Assembly (NCBI GenBank): GCA_005798905.1
Contig: SYIK01000009.1
Location: 1-41,625, forward strand
Source of the DNA: Bacteroidota bacterium
GTDB taxonomy: Bacteria; Bacteroidota; Bacteroidia; Chitinophagales; Chitinophagaceae
Direction: 5' to 3'
DNA: 41,625 bases
Part shown: positions 16,765 to 25,833 of the stretch, piece by piece
Numbering within the stretch: the stretch's first letter is position 1
How the letters are laid out: each line of letters begins with the position of its first letter
Translations under genes and position numbers: made by a program
Notes under the pieces: generated by a model
Told to the model about the DNA's origin: nothing
The model's database searches: none
What the model saw: the letters and a program-made list of their open reading frames with translations, nothing else

Positions 16765-16805
16765 AAAGCGAGCTCCGTATTTTTAAAAAAATCGCTTTCG
16801 GAGCG
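16765..16805 (+). promoter_or_regulatory. Competing hairpins in rpmD-rplO gap
   Basis: Two complementary pairs are interleaved: AAAGCGA (16765-16771) with TCGCTTT (16792-16798), and GCTCCG (16772-16777) with CGGAGC (16799-16804). The arms are adjacent, without joining bases, so the two stems cannot easily coexist and are better read as alternative folds. They lie between 15 nt after the rpmD stop and 22 nt before the rplO ATG. Confidence 0.5.
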
Positions 16806-16827
16806 TTAAGTTTAAAATAAAAGCAAA

Positions 16828-17277
16828 ATGAAACTACACGAATTAAGACCTGCAAAAGGTGCCGTAAAAAAAGAAAAAAGAATTGGCCGTGGTGAAGCAT
16901 CAGGCCATGGTGGTACATCTACAAAAGGAAATAAAGGTGGACAAAGCCGTGCCGGTTACAAAAGAAAAATGGCGCACGAAGGAGGCCAAATGCCTATTCA
17001 ACGTCGTGTTCCAAAACGCGGATTTACAAATATTCGTAGAATTGAATACAAAGTTTTCAATCTTGGACAAGTTGATCATTTGGTAGAAAAATATAAATTG
17101 ACAGAATTTTCAATGGAAAATTTATACATCAATGGATTAGTAAGTCAAAATGATCGTGTGAAATTGTTGGGTAATGGCGAAATAAAATCGAAAGTAAATT
17201 TCAAAGTGAACGCAGCGAGTGATAAAGCCAAAGCAGCAATTGAAGCAGTTGGCGGAAAGGTAGAATTGGTAAAGTAA
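16828..17277 (+). CDS. rplO: 50S ribosomal protein L15
   Basis: 149 residues. MKLHELRPAKGAVKKEKRIGRGEASGHGGTSTKGNKGGQSRAGYKRKMAHEGGQMPIQRRVPKRGFTN is the glycine-rich L15 N-terminal half that threads into 23S rRNA. The C-terminal half ends KAKAAIEAVGGKVELVK. Followed by a 73-base gap before the preferred secY start, containing a terminator-like hairpin. Confidence 0.98.
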   Translation: MKLHELRPAKGAVKKEKRIGRGEASGHGGTSTKGNKGGQSRAGYKRKMAHEGGQMPIQRRVPKRGFTNIRRIEYKVFNLGQVDHLVEKYKLTEFSMENLYINGLVSQNDRVKLLGNGEIKSKVNFKVNAASDKAKAAIEAVGGKVELVK

Positions 17278-17295
17278 TTTTTAGTAATTTGCAAC

Positions 17296-17321
17296 GGCGC
17301 ATTTTACTATGCGTCTTTTTT
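17296..17321 (+). terminator. Terminator-like hairpin (attenuator?) between rplO and secY
   Basis: GGCGCAT (17296-17302) pairs with ATGCGTC (17309-17315): 7 bp with one G-U, a 6-nt loop and then six T residues (17316-17321). This is the form of an intrinsic terminator inside the operon. It could reduce secY transcription relative to ribosomal proteins. The ATG in its right arm (17309) is the first in-frame start of the secY frame and is probably not used. Confidence 0.6.
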
Positions 17322-17350
17322 GTTTAAAGCTTAAAAATATTTCAACATTC

Positions 17351-18694
17351 GTGAAAAAATTTATACAAACACTAAAAAATATTTGGACTATCGAAGAACT
17401 TCGTAACAAGATAGTTTTTACAATATTGTTGATTTTAATTTATCGGATAGGTGCACATATTGTATTGCCCGGTATTGATGCCAATGTTATCGACGAACAA
17501 ATGGCGGGTGCAAAAAAAGGTGTGTTAGGTTTTATTGACACATTTGCTGGTGGCGCTTTTTCTCAAGCTTCCATTTTTGCATTGGGAATCATGCCTTATA
17601 TTTCTGCATCTATTTTCATTCAATTGATGACCGTAATGGTTCCTCAAATGCAAAAAGTGCAAAAAGAAGGAGATAGTGGTCGCAAAAAAATTAATCAATG
17701 GACACGCTATCTTACTGTAGCTATTACCTTGGTACAAGCTTCTGCTTATGTTGCGTTCCTTCGTCAAATGACACAACAAGGTGGGTTGATTGAAGGATAC
17801 AAAGAATATTTTTGGTTATCAACAGTTGTAGTACTTACTGCAGGAACTTTATTTGTAATGTGGCTTGGTGAAAAAATTACCGACAAAGGTCTTGGTAATG
17901 GAACATCGTTAATTATCATGGTTGGAATTTTAGCTCGTTTACCACAATCTTTCATGCAAGAGTTAGATTCTAAATTAACACGCAGTGGACAAATTTTACT
18001 TTTCATTATTGAAATTGCCATTTTAATTTTTATCATTCTCGGAAGTATTTTATTAATTCAGGGAACAAGAAAGGTTACGCTGAATTATGCAAAACAAATT
18101 GCCGGAGGCAACAAACAATTTTCTGGGGCAAGACAATTTTTACCAATCAAAGTAAATAGTGCAGGAGTAATGCCCATCATTTTTGCGCAAGCAATTATGT
18201 TTTTACCAACTTTATTTTCTTATAGCAATTTTGAATCGGGAAAAGGTATTGCACGAATTTTTAACGATCATACCAATATTTGGTATATGGTTTTTTATGC
18301 TTCAGTAGTAATTGGTTTTACATTTCTTTATACTGCTTTGATATTTAACCCAAAACAAATTGCAGAAAATTTAAAACAAAATAATGGGTTTATACCGGGA
18401 GTAAAACCTGGCCAACCAACAGCCGATTACATTGGTACAGTTATGGATCGTGTAACACTACCGGGTGCTGTGTTGCTTGCATTTTTGGGTATTTTACCGG
18501 GTATCGCACAACTGCTTGGAGTTACACAAGGTTTTGCATCTTTCTTTGGCGGTACTTCATTATTAATTATGGTTGGTGTAGTGTTGGATACGCTTCAACA
18601 AATAGAAACACAACTATTGATGCGCCAATACGATGGGTTAATGCAAAGTGGAAGAATTCAGGGAAGACAAGGATTGTCGCAAAGCGCCATGTAA
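17351..18694 (+). CDS. secY: Preprotein translocase subunit SecY
   Basis: 447 residues from the GTG at 17351 (reads VKKFIQTLKNIWTIEELRNKIVFTILLILIYRIGAHIVLPGID). Ten membrane helices. Signatures are GGAFSQASIFALGIMPYISASIFIQLM (plug and TM2), the LGNGTSLIIMVGI region (TM4) and a late IQGRQGLSQSAM tail. It forms the Sec channel that SecA (also in this window) drives. The frame is open to an ATG at 17309, but that codon is inside a hairpin stem and its 14 extra residues are not family-like, whereas Bacteroidota SecY proteins begin M-K-K-F-I-x-T-L-K-N-I-W. The last gene of the operon; a terminator follows. Confidence 0.96.
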   Translation: MKKFIQTLKNIWTIEELRNKIVFTILLILIYRIGAHIVLPGIDANVIDEQMAGAKKGVLGFIDTFAGGAFSQASIFALGIMPYISASIFIQLMTVMVPQMQKVQKEGDSGRKKINQWTRYLTVAITLVQASAYVAFLRQMTQQGGLIEGYKEYFWLSTVVVLTAGTLFVMWLGEKITDKGLGNGTSLIIMVGILARLPQSFMQELDSKLTRSGQILLFIIEIAILIFIILGSILLIQGTRKVTLNYAKQIAGGNKQFSGARQFLPIKVNSAGVMPIIFAQAIMFLPTLFSYSNFESGKGIARIFNDHTNIWYMVFYASVVIGFTFLYTALIFNPKQIAENLKQNNGFIPGVKPGQPTADYIGTVMDRVTLPGAVLLAFLGILPGIAQLLGVTQGFASFFGGTSLLIMVGVVLDTLQQIETQLLMRQYDGLMQSGRIQGRQGLSQSAM

Positions 18695-18714
18695 AAAATA
18701 TTATTATCTAATTG

Positions 18715-18749
18715 AAACCTGGCTAATTTGTTTGCCAGGTTTTTTTTTT
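18715..18749 (+). terminator. Rho-independent terminator after secY
   Basis: AAACCTGGC (18715-18723) and GCCAGGTTT (18734-18742) form a perfect 9-bp GC-containing stem with a 10-nt loop, followed by a run of T. It closes the S10-spc superoperon before map. Confidence 0.92.
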
Positions 18750-18763
18750 AAGATATTTGCAAA

Positions 18764-19564
18764 ATGATAATTTGTAAAACAGATTCGGAAGTAGAATTGA
18801 TGCGACTAAGCGCATTGCTTGTAAGTAAAACATTAACCGAAGTTTCCAAGCTAATCAAACCAGGAATCACAACGATTTCGCTTGATAAAATGATTGGAGA
18901 ATTTATAAAAGATCACAAAGCCATTCCTTCTTTTTTAAATTACAGCGGTTATCCATTTAATTCTTGCATTTCTGTTAATGATGTGGTGGTACATGGTTTC
19001 CCCAATAAAATTGAATTGAAAGAAAACGATATTGTATCGGTGGATGTTGGTGTAATTCTAAATGGATGGCACGGCGATCACGCTTATACATTTGCAATTG
19101 GAGAACCTGAAAAAGAAATTATTCAATTAATAAAAGTTACGAAAGAGTCGTTGTATAAAGGGATTGAACAAGCAACTGTTGGAAAAAGAGTGGGTGATAT
19201 TTCATTTGCAATTCAAGAGATCACAGAAAAAAAATACGGCTATGGCGTAGTGCGAGAATTAGTTGGTCATGGTCTTGGAAGAAATTTACACGAGGATCCT
19301 CAAGTTCCTAATTATGGGAAAAAGGGAAGCGGGCCACTTTTAAAAAATGGAATGGTTTTGGCAATTGAACCCATGATTAACTTGGGGACAAAAAATGTAT
19401 TTACTGAAAAAGATGGTTGGACAGTGAAAACGCAAGACAAAAAAGTATCAGTTCATTTCGAACACGATGTTTGTGTGCGAAAAAATAAAGCCGATATTCT
19501 TTCGGATTATAGCAGTATTGAAGCTGCTGAAAAATTAAATCCTTATTTATTTAGCAACTATTAA
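18764..19564 (+). CDS. map: Methionine aminopeptidase, type I
   Basis: 266 residues. It removes the initiator methionine from new proteins, so it fits beside ribosomal genes. The five metal ligands of the pita-bread fold are all present: D94 and D105 (SVDVGVILNGWHGDHAYTF), H169 (LVGHGLGR), E202 (AIEPMI) and E233 (VHFEHDV). The substrate-contact histidines H76 (VVHGFP) and H176 are also present. There is no N-terminal zinc-finger extension, so it is type Ia-like. The gene lies 14 bases after the secY terminator and must have its own promoter or rely on read-through. I see no good TAnnTTTG. In many bacteria infA, rpmJ and the alpha operon follow map; here the next gene is convergent and unrelated. 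Confidence 0.97.
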   Translation: MIICKTDSEVELMRLSALLVSKTLTEVSKLIKPGITTISLDKMIGEFIKDHKAIPSFLNYSGYPFNSCISVNDVVVHGFPNKIELKENDIVSVDVGVILNGWHGDHAYTFAIGEPEKEIIQLIKVTKESLYKGIEQATVGKRVGDISFAIQEITEKKYGYGVVRELVGHGLGRNLHEDPQVPNYGKKGSGPLLKNGMVLAIEPMINLGTKNVFTEKDGWTVKTQDKKVSVHFEHDVCVRKNKADILSDYSSIEAAEKLNPYLFSNY

Positions 19565-19574
19565 AAATAGTATT

Positions 19575-20627
19575 CTATTTAAGAATTGCATTGAATCTTT
19601 CCAAACTTGCTTCGGAATGAATGGGTGTGTTATAAAATAAATTGTCAACCAATTGCTTTGCAAAATAAGGTGCAAGTGTGCAGCCTTTTGTTCCCATCCC
19701 ATTAAGTATTCCTATATTTTGGTGAATGGGATGAAACCCTACAAATGGGCGCCGTTCCAAATTCGACGGACGTATGGACGCTTTATGATCAACAATTTTA
19801 AACGGAACTTTCAACCAATTATTTAATTGTTTTTTTGTTTTTTCTAAAAATTCGTTAGTAGGATTTATATGAGCGAAATTCCATTCGTAATTGCTACCTA
19901 CCCAAAACAAGTTATCACCTTGGGGTACAAGCACAATTCCTTTTTTAAAAATATTGGATGCCGGAAATTCAGCAGTTTCAATTTGTAATACTTCCCCTTT
20001 GTTGAAAGAAAAAGGAAGGTTTTTAAAATAAGGATTATTGAATGATGTAATTCCATCACAGAAAATAATTTTACTTGCGTTTATATTTTTGTAAGTTACT
20101 TTGGTATTCGTAAACTTCAAATTGTCTATTACAAATAGTTCTTCAAGTATTTGATTTTTTGCAATTAGTTTTTTTCGCCATTCGGGAATTACTTTTTTAA
20201 GATTAAATAAATAGCAAGGGCTAATTTCGCCAAAACCGAATTCATAATTAAATAGTGTTTCGAATTCATTTTGATTAGTAGGTATTTTTAAAAATGAATC
20301 ATCTTCATCTATTTTATTTTTAAATGCAGATTGTATTTGCAGTGTTGAAAAAAAGTCAATTATTTTATTTTGAGATAAAATTGAAAATCCAATTTCTTTT
20401 TCTAATTCGAAACATGCATTTTCTAAATGCAATAGCAACGAATCAATAATCCATGTTTTGACAATTCTTCTTCCAGTAACTGGGTTAATAATTCCTACTG
20501 CTACTTTTGAAGAAGTGTTCGGTTGGTTGTTATCAATTACAATAAAACTTGCATTTGTTTTAGATAAATAATAGGAAAGCCAAGTGCCGCAAATTCCTTG
20601 ACCAACAATGATAAAGTCAACATTCAT
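19575..20627 (-). CDS. FAD-dependent oxidoreductase (DAO/glycine oxidase-like)
   Basis: 350 residues from the ATG at 20627, which begins MNVDFIIVGQGICGTWLSYYLSKTNASFIVID: the Rossmann GxGxxG (GQGICG) with an acidic residue (D) at the end of strand 2 for FAD ribose. The frame extends 11 residues further back (MQFFYSNYVCN), which is not family-like. VAVGIINPVTGRR and the C-terminal NLERRPFVGFHPIHQNIGILNGMGTKGCTLAPYFAKQLVDNL match D-amino-acid oxidase/ThiO/MnmC-C type flavoproteins. These oxidise amines or amino acids, but the substrate is not evident. It lies 60 bases downstream of sucD on the same strand and is convergent with map (10 bases between stops). Confidence 0.85.
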   Translation of the reverse strand: MNVDFIIVGQGICGTWLSYYLSKTNASFIVIDNNQPNTSSKVAVGIINPVTGRRIVKTWIIDSLLLHLENACFELEKEIGFSILSQNKIIDFFSTLQIQSAFKNKIDEDDSFLKIPTNQNEFETLFNYEFGFGEISPCYLFNLKKVIPEWRKKLIAKNQILEELFVIDNLKFTNTKVTYKNINASKIIFCDGITSFNNPYFKNLPFSFNKGEVLQIETAEFPASNIFKKGIVLVPQGDNLFWVGSNYEWNFAHINPTNEFLEKTKKQLNNWLKVPFKIVDHKASIRPSNLERRPFVGFHPIHQNIGILNGMGTKGCTLAPYFAKQLVDNLFYNTPIHSEASLERFNAILK

Positions 20628-20687
20628 ATTGCAAACATAATTGGAATAAAAAAACTGCATTGCTGCAGTTTGAATAATTTGAAGGAG

Positions 20688-21566
20688 TTATTTCTTATCT
20701 ATTAATTCAGCCATTTTTTTCCCAATATCAGCAGGGCTGCTTACTACATGAATTCCACATTCGCGCATAATTTTCATTTTTGCAATAGCCGTATCATCTT
20801 CTCCACCAACTATTGCTCCAGCATGTCCCATTCTGCGACCGGGAGGCGCTGTTTGTCCAGCAATGAAACCTACAACAGGTTTTTTATTTCCCGTTGATTT
20901 TATCCAATGAGCAGCTTCCGCTTCCATGCCGCCACCAATTTCACCAATCAAAACAATTGCATCCGTTTCATTATCATTCATAAATAATTCTACTGCATCT
21001 TTTGTTGTAGTTCCAATTATCGGGTCACCACCTATTCCTACAGCTGTTGAAATTCCTAGTCCAACTTTTGCAACTTGATCAGCTGCTTCGTAAGTAAGTG
21101 TTCCTGATTTGGAAACAATTCCTATTCTACCTTTCTTAAAAATAAAGCCGGGCATAATTCCAACTTTACATTCGTCGGCAGTTATTACTCCCGGGCAATT
21201 TGGCCCAATTAATCTTGTATTTTTACCTTTTAAATAATGTTTTACTTGCACCATATCTTGAACAGGAATTCCTTCGGTTATGCAAACAATTAATTCAATA
21301 CCTGCTTCAGTGGCTTCCATTATTGCATCGGCAGCAAATGCTGGAGGTACAAAAATGATACTTACATTTGCTCCAGTTTTTTTTACACTATCAGCAACTG
21401 TATTAAAAATTGGGCAATTAAGATGGTTTGTTCCGCCTTTACCTGGTGTTACACCTGCAACAATATTCGTCCCAAATTCAATCATTTGAGTAGCATGAAA
21501 AGTTCCCTCTGTTCCAGTAAAACCTTGAACGACTATTTTAGAATTTTTATTAACGAGAATACTCAT
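20688..21566 (-). CDS. sucD: Succinyl-CoA synthetase (ligase) alpha subunit
   Basis: 292 residues, the normal length. It catalyses the substrate-level phosphorylation step of the TCA cycle with the beta subunit SucC. The CoA-binding Rossmann domain begins [41 protein letters not shown] and [17 protein letters not shown] are conserved ligase motifs. The phosphorylated histidine is in [12 protein letters not shown] (near residue 245). sucC is not adjacent: the genes on either side are the FAD oxidoreductase and an mlaF-like ATPase. A TAnnTTTG box on the minus strand lies 21 bases upstream of the ATG. Confidence 0.97.
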   Translation of the reverse strand: MSILVNKNSKIVVQGFTGTEGTFHATQMIEFGTNIVAGVTPGKGGTNHLNCPIFNTVADSVKKTGANVSIIFVPPAFAADAIMEATEAGIELIVCITEGIPVQDMVQVKHYLKGKNTRLIGPNCPGVITADECKVGIMPGFIFKKGRIGIVSKSGTLTYEAADQVAKVGLGISTAVGIGGDPIIGTTTKDAVELFMNDNETDAIVLIGEIGGGMEAEAAHWIKSTGNKKPVVGFIAGQTAPPGRRMGHAGAIVGGEDDTAIAKMKIMRECGIHVVSSPADIGKKMAELIDKK

Positions 21567-21587
21567 TTTGTACTTTTATATTAAGCG

Positions 21588-21595
21588 CAAAAGTA
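21588..21595 (-). promoter_or_regulatory. Candidate sucD promoter -7 box
   Basis: The minus strand reads TACTTTTG, a match to TAnnTTTG, 21 bases before the sucD ATG. No clear TTG -33 element is seen at 19-21 bases. The rest of the 210-base gap up to mlaF (21596-21776) shows no ORF or strong repeat. Confidence 0.5.
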
Positions 21596-21776
21596 ACTCA
21601 TTTAAGAATTTTTCAGCGATTGAATTTTATAAATTTGGGGAGTAAATAAGTTGAGTAACTGTTTTCGTCCATTTTGAAATGAAATAAAAGATTCTAGGAG
21701 CCCAATCGGCAACTTTTATCCATAAATGATATCCCCATCGGGTACCATTCTGAAATTATTAATCTATTTACCAAAA

Positions 21777-22553
21777 TTAATTTGCTAAATTACCCTCCAA
21801 CATTCTTTTTTCTTTGGCGTCTTTTAAAAATTCAGAAGCAAAAATAAATTCGTTCAACAATTTGTTTTTGGAGTAAATGATTTCTTTATTCGTTCCTTCC
21901 CATTCTTTTTTTCCTTGGTGCATATAAATAATAAAATCGCCAATTTCCATTACACTATTCATATCGTGTGTATTAACGATAGTGGTGATGTTATGTTCTA
22001 ATGTTATTTCTTTTATGAGTTGATCAATTACCAATGAAGTTTGCGGATCCAAACCAGAATTTGGTTCGTCGCAAAATAAATATTTTGGATTTAGAACAAT
22101 GGCGCGTGCAATTCCAACTCTTTTTTTCATCCCACCACTTAGTTCCGCTGGAAATTTATTATTGGTTTCTTTTAAATTTACGCGGTCTAAAACTTCATTA
22201 ACGCGTTTTTGTTTTTCTTTATAATTTAATGCAGTAAACATGTTCAATGGAAATAAAATGTTTTGCTCCACCGTCAAACTATCAAAAAGCGCAGATCCTT
22301 GAAATAGCATTCCAATTTCTTTTCGTATTTCAGTTCGTTCATTACGATTCATGTTTGTGAAATTTTTTCCGTTGTAAAGTATTTCACCTTTGTCTGGTTC
22401 AAAAAGTCCAACCATACATTTCATCAAAACTGTTTTTCCGCTTCCACTTGCACCAATAATTAAGTTGCACCTGCCTGCTTTTAATACGGTGCTTACATCG
22501 TTAATTACAATGCGTTCATCAAATCCTTTAATTATATTTTTAGTTTCAATCAT
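21777..22553 (-). CDS. ABC transporter ATP-binding protein, MlaF-like
   Basis: 258 residues from the ATG at 22553 (MIETKNIIKGFDERIVINDVSTVLKAGRCNLIIGASGSGKTVLMKCMVGL). Walker A GASGSGKT is at 34-41, the signature LSGGMKKRVGIARAI follows, and Walker B with catalytic Glu is YLFCDEPNSGLDP. The D-loop reads SGLDP and the switch histidine is in VNTHDM. MlaF powers retrograde phospholipid transport from outer to inner membrane. The start was set 10 bases after the upstream mlaE-like stop; the longer frame would overlap that gene. No MCE (MlaD) or MlaC gene follows, so the substrate-binding part is encoded elsewhere. Confidence 0.9.
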   Translation of the reverse strand: MIETKNIIKGFDERIVINDVSTVLKAGRCNLIIGASGSGKTVLMKCMVGLFEPDKGEILYNGKNFTNMNRNERTEIRKEIGMLFQGSALFDSLTVEQNILFPLNMFTALNYKEKQKRVNEVLDRVNLKETNNKFPAELSGGMKKRVGIARAIVLNPKYLFCDEPNSGLDPQTSLVIDQLIKEITLEHNITTIVNTHDMNSVMEIGDFIIYMHQGKKEWEGTNKEIIYSKNKLLNEFIFASEFLKDAKEKRMLEGNLAN

Positions 22554-22563
22554 TTTATATCTA

Positions 22564-23319
22564 TTAAAGCAAAAGTGCAGCCAACATATAGTCGGCAAGT
22601 AAAATAAGTATACAACTTACCACTACGGCTTTTGTACTTGCTTTGCCAATTTCCAAAGAACCGCCTTGTACATAATAACCATAAAAGCAGGAAATACTAG
22701 AGATGATAAATGCAAATGTGTACGCTTTACTTAATGCAAAAAATACATTGTACGGAAGAAATCCATCCAAAAGTCCATGATCAAAAGTGTATCCCGAAAT
22801 AATGCCAATCATTGAACCAGCCATTCGCCCACCAAAAATTCCCAATGCAGTGGCAATAATTACAAGAATTGGGATTACCAATAAAGCTGCAATAATTTTT
22901 GGAAGAATTAAATAGGTTTTTGAATTGATTCCCATAATTTCTAATGCATCTATTTGTTCGCTTATCCGCATATTTCCCAATTCGCTTGCTATTTTACTAC
23001 CTACAACTCCAGCAAGTACAATACAAACAAGTGTTGGTGCAAATTCAAGAATAACCGTGTCGCGTACAACTTGTGCAATTGTTGATAATGGGATTAACGG
23101 ACTTACTAATTGGTATGCAGTTTGAAGGGTGGAAACTGCACCCATAAAAACAGAAATGATTGCAACAATGCCGATTGCGCCAACACCAATATCAGCGCAT
23201 TGCCGCATGAATTCTTTCCAATACACTTTTCTGTTTTCCGGTTTAGAAAACATCCCCTTGAACATTAAACAGTAGCGACCTATTTCACTAAAAAAAGTCA
23301 TAGTTTTTTTATTGAGCAA
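22564..23319 (-). CDS. MlaE-family ABC transporter permease
   Basis: 251 residues with about five or six membrane helices. FMRQCADIGVGAIGIVAIISVFMGAVSTLQTAYQL, VRDTVILEFAPTLVCIVLAGVVGSKIASELGNMRISEQIDALEIMGINSKTYLILPKIIAALLVIPILV and the end VVVSCILILLADYMLAALLL are the MlaE/YrbE pattern. The E-x-G-x-M-R-x-x-E-Q-x-D-A-L segment is the coupling helix that meets the ATPase. It forms an operon with the ATPase gene downstream (10-base gap). Role: lipid transport to maintain outer-membrane asymmetry. Confidence 0.92.
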   Translation of the reverse strand: MLNKKTMTFFSEIGRYCLMFKGMFSKPENRKVYWKEFMRQCADIGVGAIGIVAIISVFMGAVSTLQTAYQLVSPLIPLSTIAQVVRDTVILEFAPTLVCIVLAGVVGSKIASELGNMRISEQIDALEIMGINSKTYLILPKIIAALLVIPILVIIATALGIFGGRMAGSMIGIISGYTFDHGLLDGFLPYNVFFALSKAYTFAFIISSISCFYGYYVQGGSLEIGKASTKAVVVSCILILLADYMLAALLL

Positions 23320-23333
23320 TTGTGATTCAACTA

Positions 23334-23341
23334 CAAAGTTA
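23334..23341 (-). promoter_or_regulatory. Candidate mlaE-mlaF promoter -7 box
   Basis: The minus strand reads TAACTTTG, matching TAnnTTTG, 15 bases before the mlaE-like ATG. It lies between that gene and the malic enzyme stop. The expected -33 TTG is not evident, so this is a modest call. Confidence 0.45.
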
Positions 23342-23348
23342 GAGTTTG

Positions 23349-25691
23349 TTAATGCTCTTGGTGTGTTTTTCTAAATCGTTTCCACCAGCGCGATTTGTTT
23401 ACAATTTCCTCAGTCGATGTTTTGGATTTTATTTGAGCATCAACTACTGCAATTGTTGCCATATTAATAATACTACGAACTGTACTACCCAATTGAAGAA
23501 TATGTACTGGTTTTTTTAATCCTAAAAGAATTGGTCCAATTGCCTCAGCTGTGTCCAATTCCTTCAATAGATTATATGCAATATTTCCAGATGCTAAGTT
23601 TGGGAATATCAACGTATTTACATTTTGATCAACCAATTCAGAAAATGGATAATTTTCTTTCATTAGTTCATTATTAAAAGCAACACTTGCTTGCATTTCA
23701 CCGTCAACAATTAAGGAAGGCATTTTTTGTTTTAAAATAGTACGCGCTTCTGCCATCAAACTTGCTTCGGGCGAATTGCTGCTTCCGAAATTGGAGTAAC
23801 TTAAAAGTGCGATGCGTGGCGTAATATTAAATTGTCGAATTTCTTTCGCAACTAATAAAGTGATGTTTGCAATTTCTTGTGCAGTTGGGTTAAAATTAAC
23901 GGTTGTATCAGCTAAAAATAATGGTCCTTTTTTGGTGAGCATTAAATACATTCCTGCAATTTTTTCTATTCCTTCTTCCATACCAATTGATTGTATTGCT
24001 GGGCGAATCGTTTCTGGATAATTTTTTGCCAATCCAGTAATCATACAATCCGCATCGCCACACTCCACCATCATACATCCAAAATAATTTCTATCTCGCA
24101 TTACTTTTTTTGCTTCATACACATTGAATCCTTTTCTATTTCTTTTTTGAAAAAAGATTTCACCATACATATTTCTCTTCGTTTCGGTTGCTTCACTTCT
24201 TGTATCAAGTATGGGAAATTCACCGATATCAATTCCGTTTTCGGATGCGATTTGTTTTATTTTTTCTTCGTTACCTAATAAAATTGGATAGCCGATTCCT
24301 TCATCAAAAACTATTTGTACAGCTTTTAATATTTTGATATTATCTGCTTCGGCAAATACAATTCTTTTTGGATTTCGTTTTGCTTTGTTTCCAATTACAC
24401 GAAGTACTTGGCTGTCTAATCCCAACCGATTGTTTAATTCATTTGTGTATTTATCCCAATCAGTAATTGGAAATTGTGCCACACCACTTTCCATTGCTGC
24501 TTTGGCAACTGCTGGGGTAACAGAAGTTAACAATCTTGGATCTAATGGTTTTGGGATAATGTACTCAGGTCCAAAAACAATGTTCTTTTCACCGTAAGCC
24601 ATATTCACAATATCAGGAACAGGAGTTCTAGTTAGTTCGGCTAATGCTTTTACTGCCGCCAATTTCATCGCTTCATTAATTTGAGTAGCTCGAACATCCA
24701 GTGCACCACGAAAGATATAGGGGAATCCTAAAACATTATTGACTTGGTTTGGATAATCACTACGACCTGTAGCCATAATAATATCTTTTCGAGAAGCGAT
24801 TGCTTCTTCCCACGAAATTTCTGGATCAGGATTAGCCATAGCAAAAACAATCGGATTTTTAGCCATTACTTTTATCATATCCGCCGTGATGCAATTGCCC
24901 ACACTTAATCCTATAAAAACATCTGCATCTTTCATTGCAGCGGCAAGTGTTAATCCTTCTTTTGCATTTGCAAATTGAATTTTTTCATCATCAATATCAT
25001 TTCTTTCTTTATGCAAAACTCCTTTTCTGTCAAACAGAATGAAATTTTCGTGTTTGGCACCCAATGATTCATACAATCTGCAAGAAGCCATCGCTGCGGC
25101 ACCTGCACCGTTTACAACAAATTTTACTTTTTCAATTTTCTTTTTTTGAATAGTTAATGCATTCAATAAAGCTGCTGCAGAAATGATAGCTGTGCCATGT
25201 TGATCGTCGTGCATGACAGGAATTTTTAATAATTCCTTTAATCTTTTTTCGATATAAAAACATTCTGGAGCTTTGATATCTTCTAAATTTATTCCGCCAA
25301 ATGTGGGTTCCAATGATTTTACAATCTGTACAAATTTTTCTGGATCAGTTTCATCAATTTCAATATCGAATACATCAATGTCTGCAAAAATTTTAAATAA
25401 AACCCCTTTCCCTTCCATAACAGGTTTGCCAGCTGCTGGGCCAATATTACCAAGTCCTAAAACTGCTGTGCCATTACTTATAACAGCCACCAAATTTCCT
25501 TTCGCTGTGTATTTATAAACATTTTCAATATTATCAGCAATTTCCAAACAAGGAATTGCAACACCGGGTGAATAAGCAAGTGAAAGATCGCGTTGCGTTT
25601 TTGCTTCTTTAGTTGGGACTACTTCTATTTTTCCCGGTCTTCCTTTTGCATGATATTCGAGAGCTTGTTGTTTTCGTAAATCGCTTTGCAT
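23349..25691 (-). CDS. maeB: NADP-type malic enzyme fused to phosphotransacetylase domain (MaeB type)
   Basis: 780 residues. Residues 1-430 are malic enzyme: [68 protein letters not shown] (metal and substrate site) and the NAD(P)-binding [15 protein letters not shown]. Residues about 435-770 are a phosphate acetyl/butyryltransferase-like domain ([61 protein letters not shown]). In MaeB proteins that domain is thought to be regulatory (acetyl-CoA inhibition) instead of catalytic. The enzyme decarboxylates malate to pyruvate. It is divergent from a dicarboxylate symporter with a 142-base shared promoter region, so malate uptake and use may be linked. Confidence 0.95.
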   Translation of the reverse strand: MQSDLRKQQALEYHAKGRPGKIEVVPTKEAKTQRDLSLAYSPGVAIPCLEIADNIENVYKYTAKGNLVAVISNGTAVLGLGNIGPAAGKPVMEGKGVLFKIFADIDVFDIEIDETDPEKFVQIVKSLEPTFGGINLEDIKAPECFYIEKRLKELLKIPVMHDDQHGTAIISAAALLNALTIQKKKIEKVKFVVNGAGAAAMASCRLYESLGAKHENFILFDRKGVLHKERNDIDDEKIQFANAKEGLTLAAAMKDADVFIGLSVGNCITADMIKVMAKNPIVFAMANPDPEISWEEAIASRKDIIMATGRSDYPNQVNNVLGFPYIFRGALDVRATQINEAMKLAAVKALAELTRTPVPDIVNMAYGEKNIVFGPEYIIPKPLDPRLLTSVTPAVAKAAMESGVAQFPITDWDKYTNELNNRLGLDSQVLRVIGNKAKRNPKRIVFAEADNIKILKAVQIVFDEGIGYPILLGNEEKIKQIASENGIDIGEFPILDTRSEATETKRNMYGEIFFQKRNRKGFNVYEAKKVMRDRNYFGCMMVECGDADCMITGLAKNYPETIRPAIQSIGMEEGIEKIAGMYLMLTKKGPLFLADTTVNFNPTAQEIANITLLVAKEIRQFNITPRIALLSYSNFGSSNSPEASLMAEARTILKQKMPSLIVDGEMQASVAFNNELMKENYPFSELVDQNVNTLIFPNLASGNIAYNLLKELDTAEAIGPILLGLKKPVHILQLGSTVRSIINMATIAVVDAQIKSKTSTEEIVNKSRWWKRFRKTHQEH

Positions 25692-25833
25692 AATTCTAAT
25701 TTGTGTTAATTAGCATTAAAAATGTTAAACTAAGATGTGCAATGTACTAAATTATAAAATTGATAAATAGTAATTTTCAAACATGTATTTTTAAAAAGTA
25801 AAAGGGTCAAATTAAAATTACAATAAACGGTTG

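Noticed and set aside
16765-16805. A true H-type pseudoknot between rpmD and rplO
   Set aside because: The two stems would need connecting loops of zero length, which is sterically unlikely. Alternative hairpins are the safer reading.
17309-17350. ATG at 17309 as the secY start
   Set aside because: It lies in the right arm of a terminator-like hairpin and adds 14 residues with no SecY counterpart. The GTG at 17351 begins at the family N-terminus.
21596-21776. A regulatory RNA or remnant gene in the sucD-mlaF gap
   Set aside because: No ORF, strong hairpin or recognisable motif is visible beyond the sucD -7 box. A GGTACC and a weak CCAATCGG motif are not enough.
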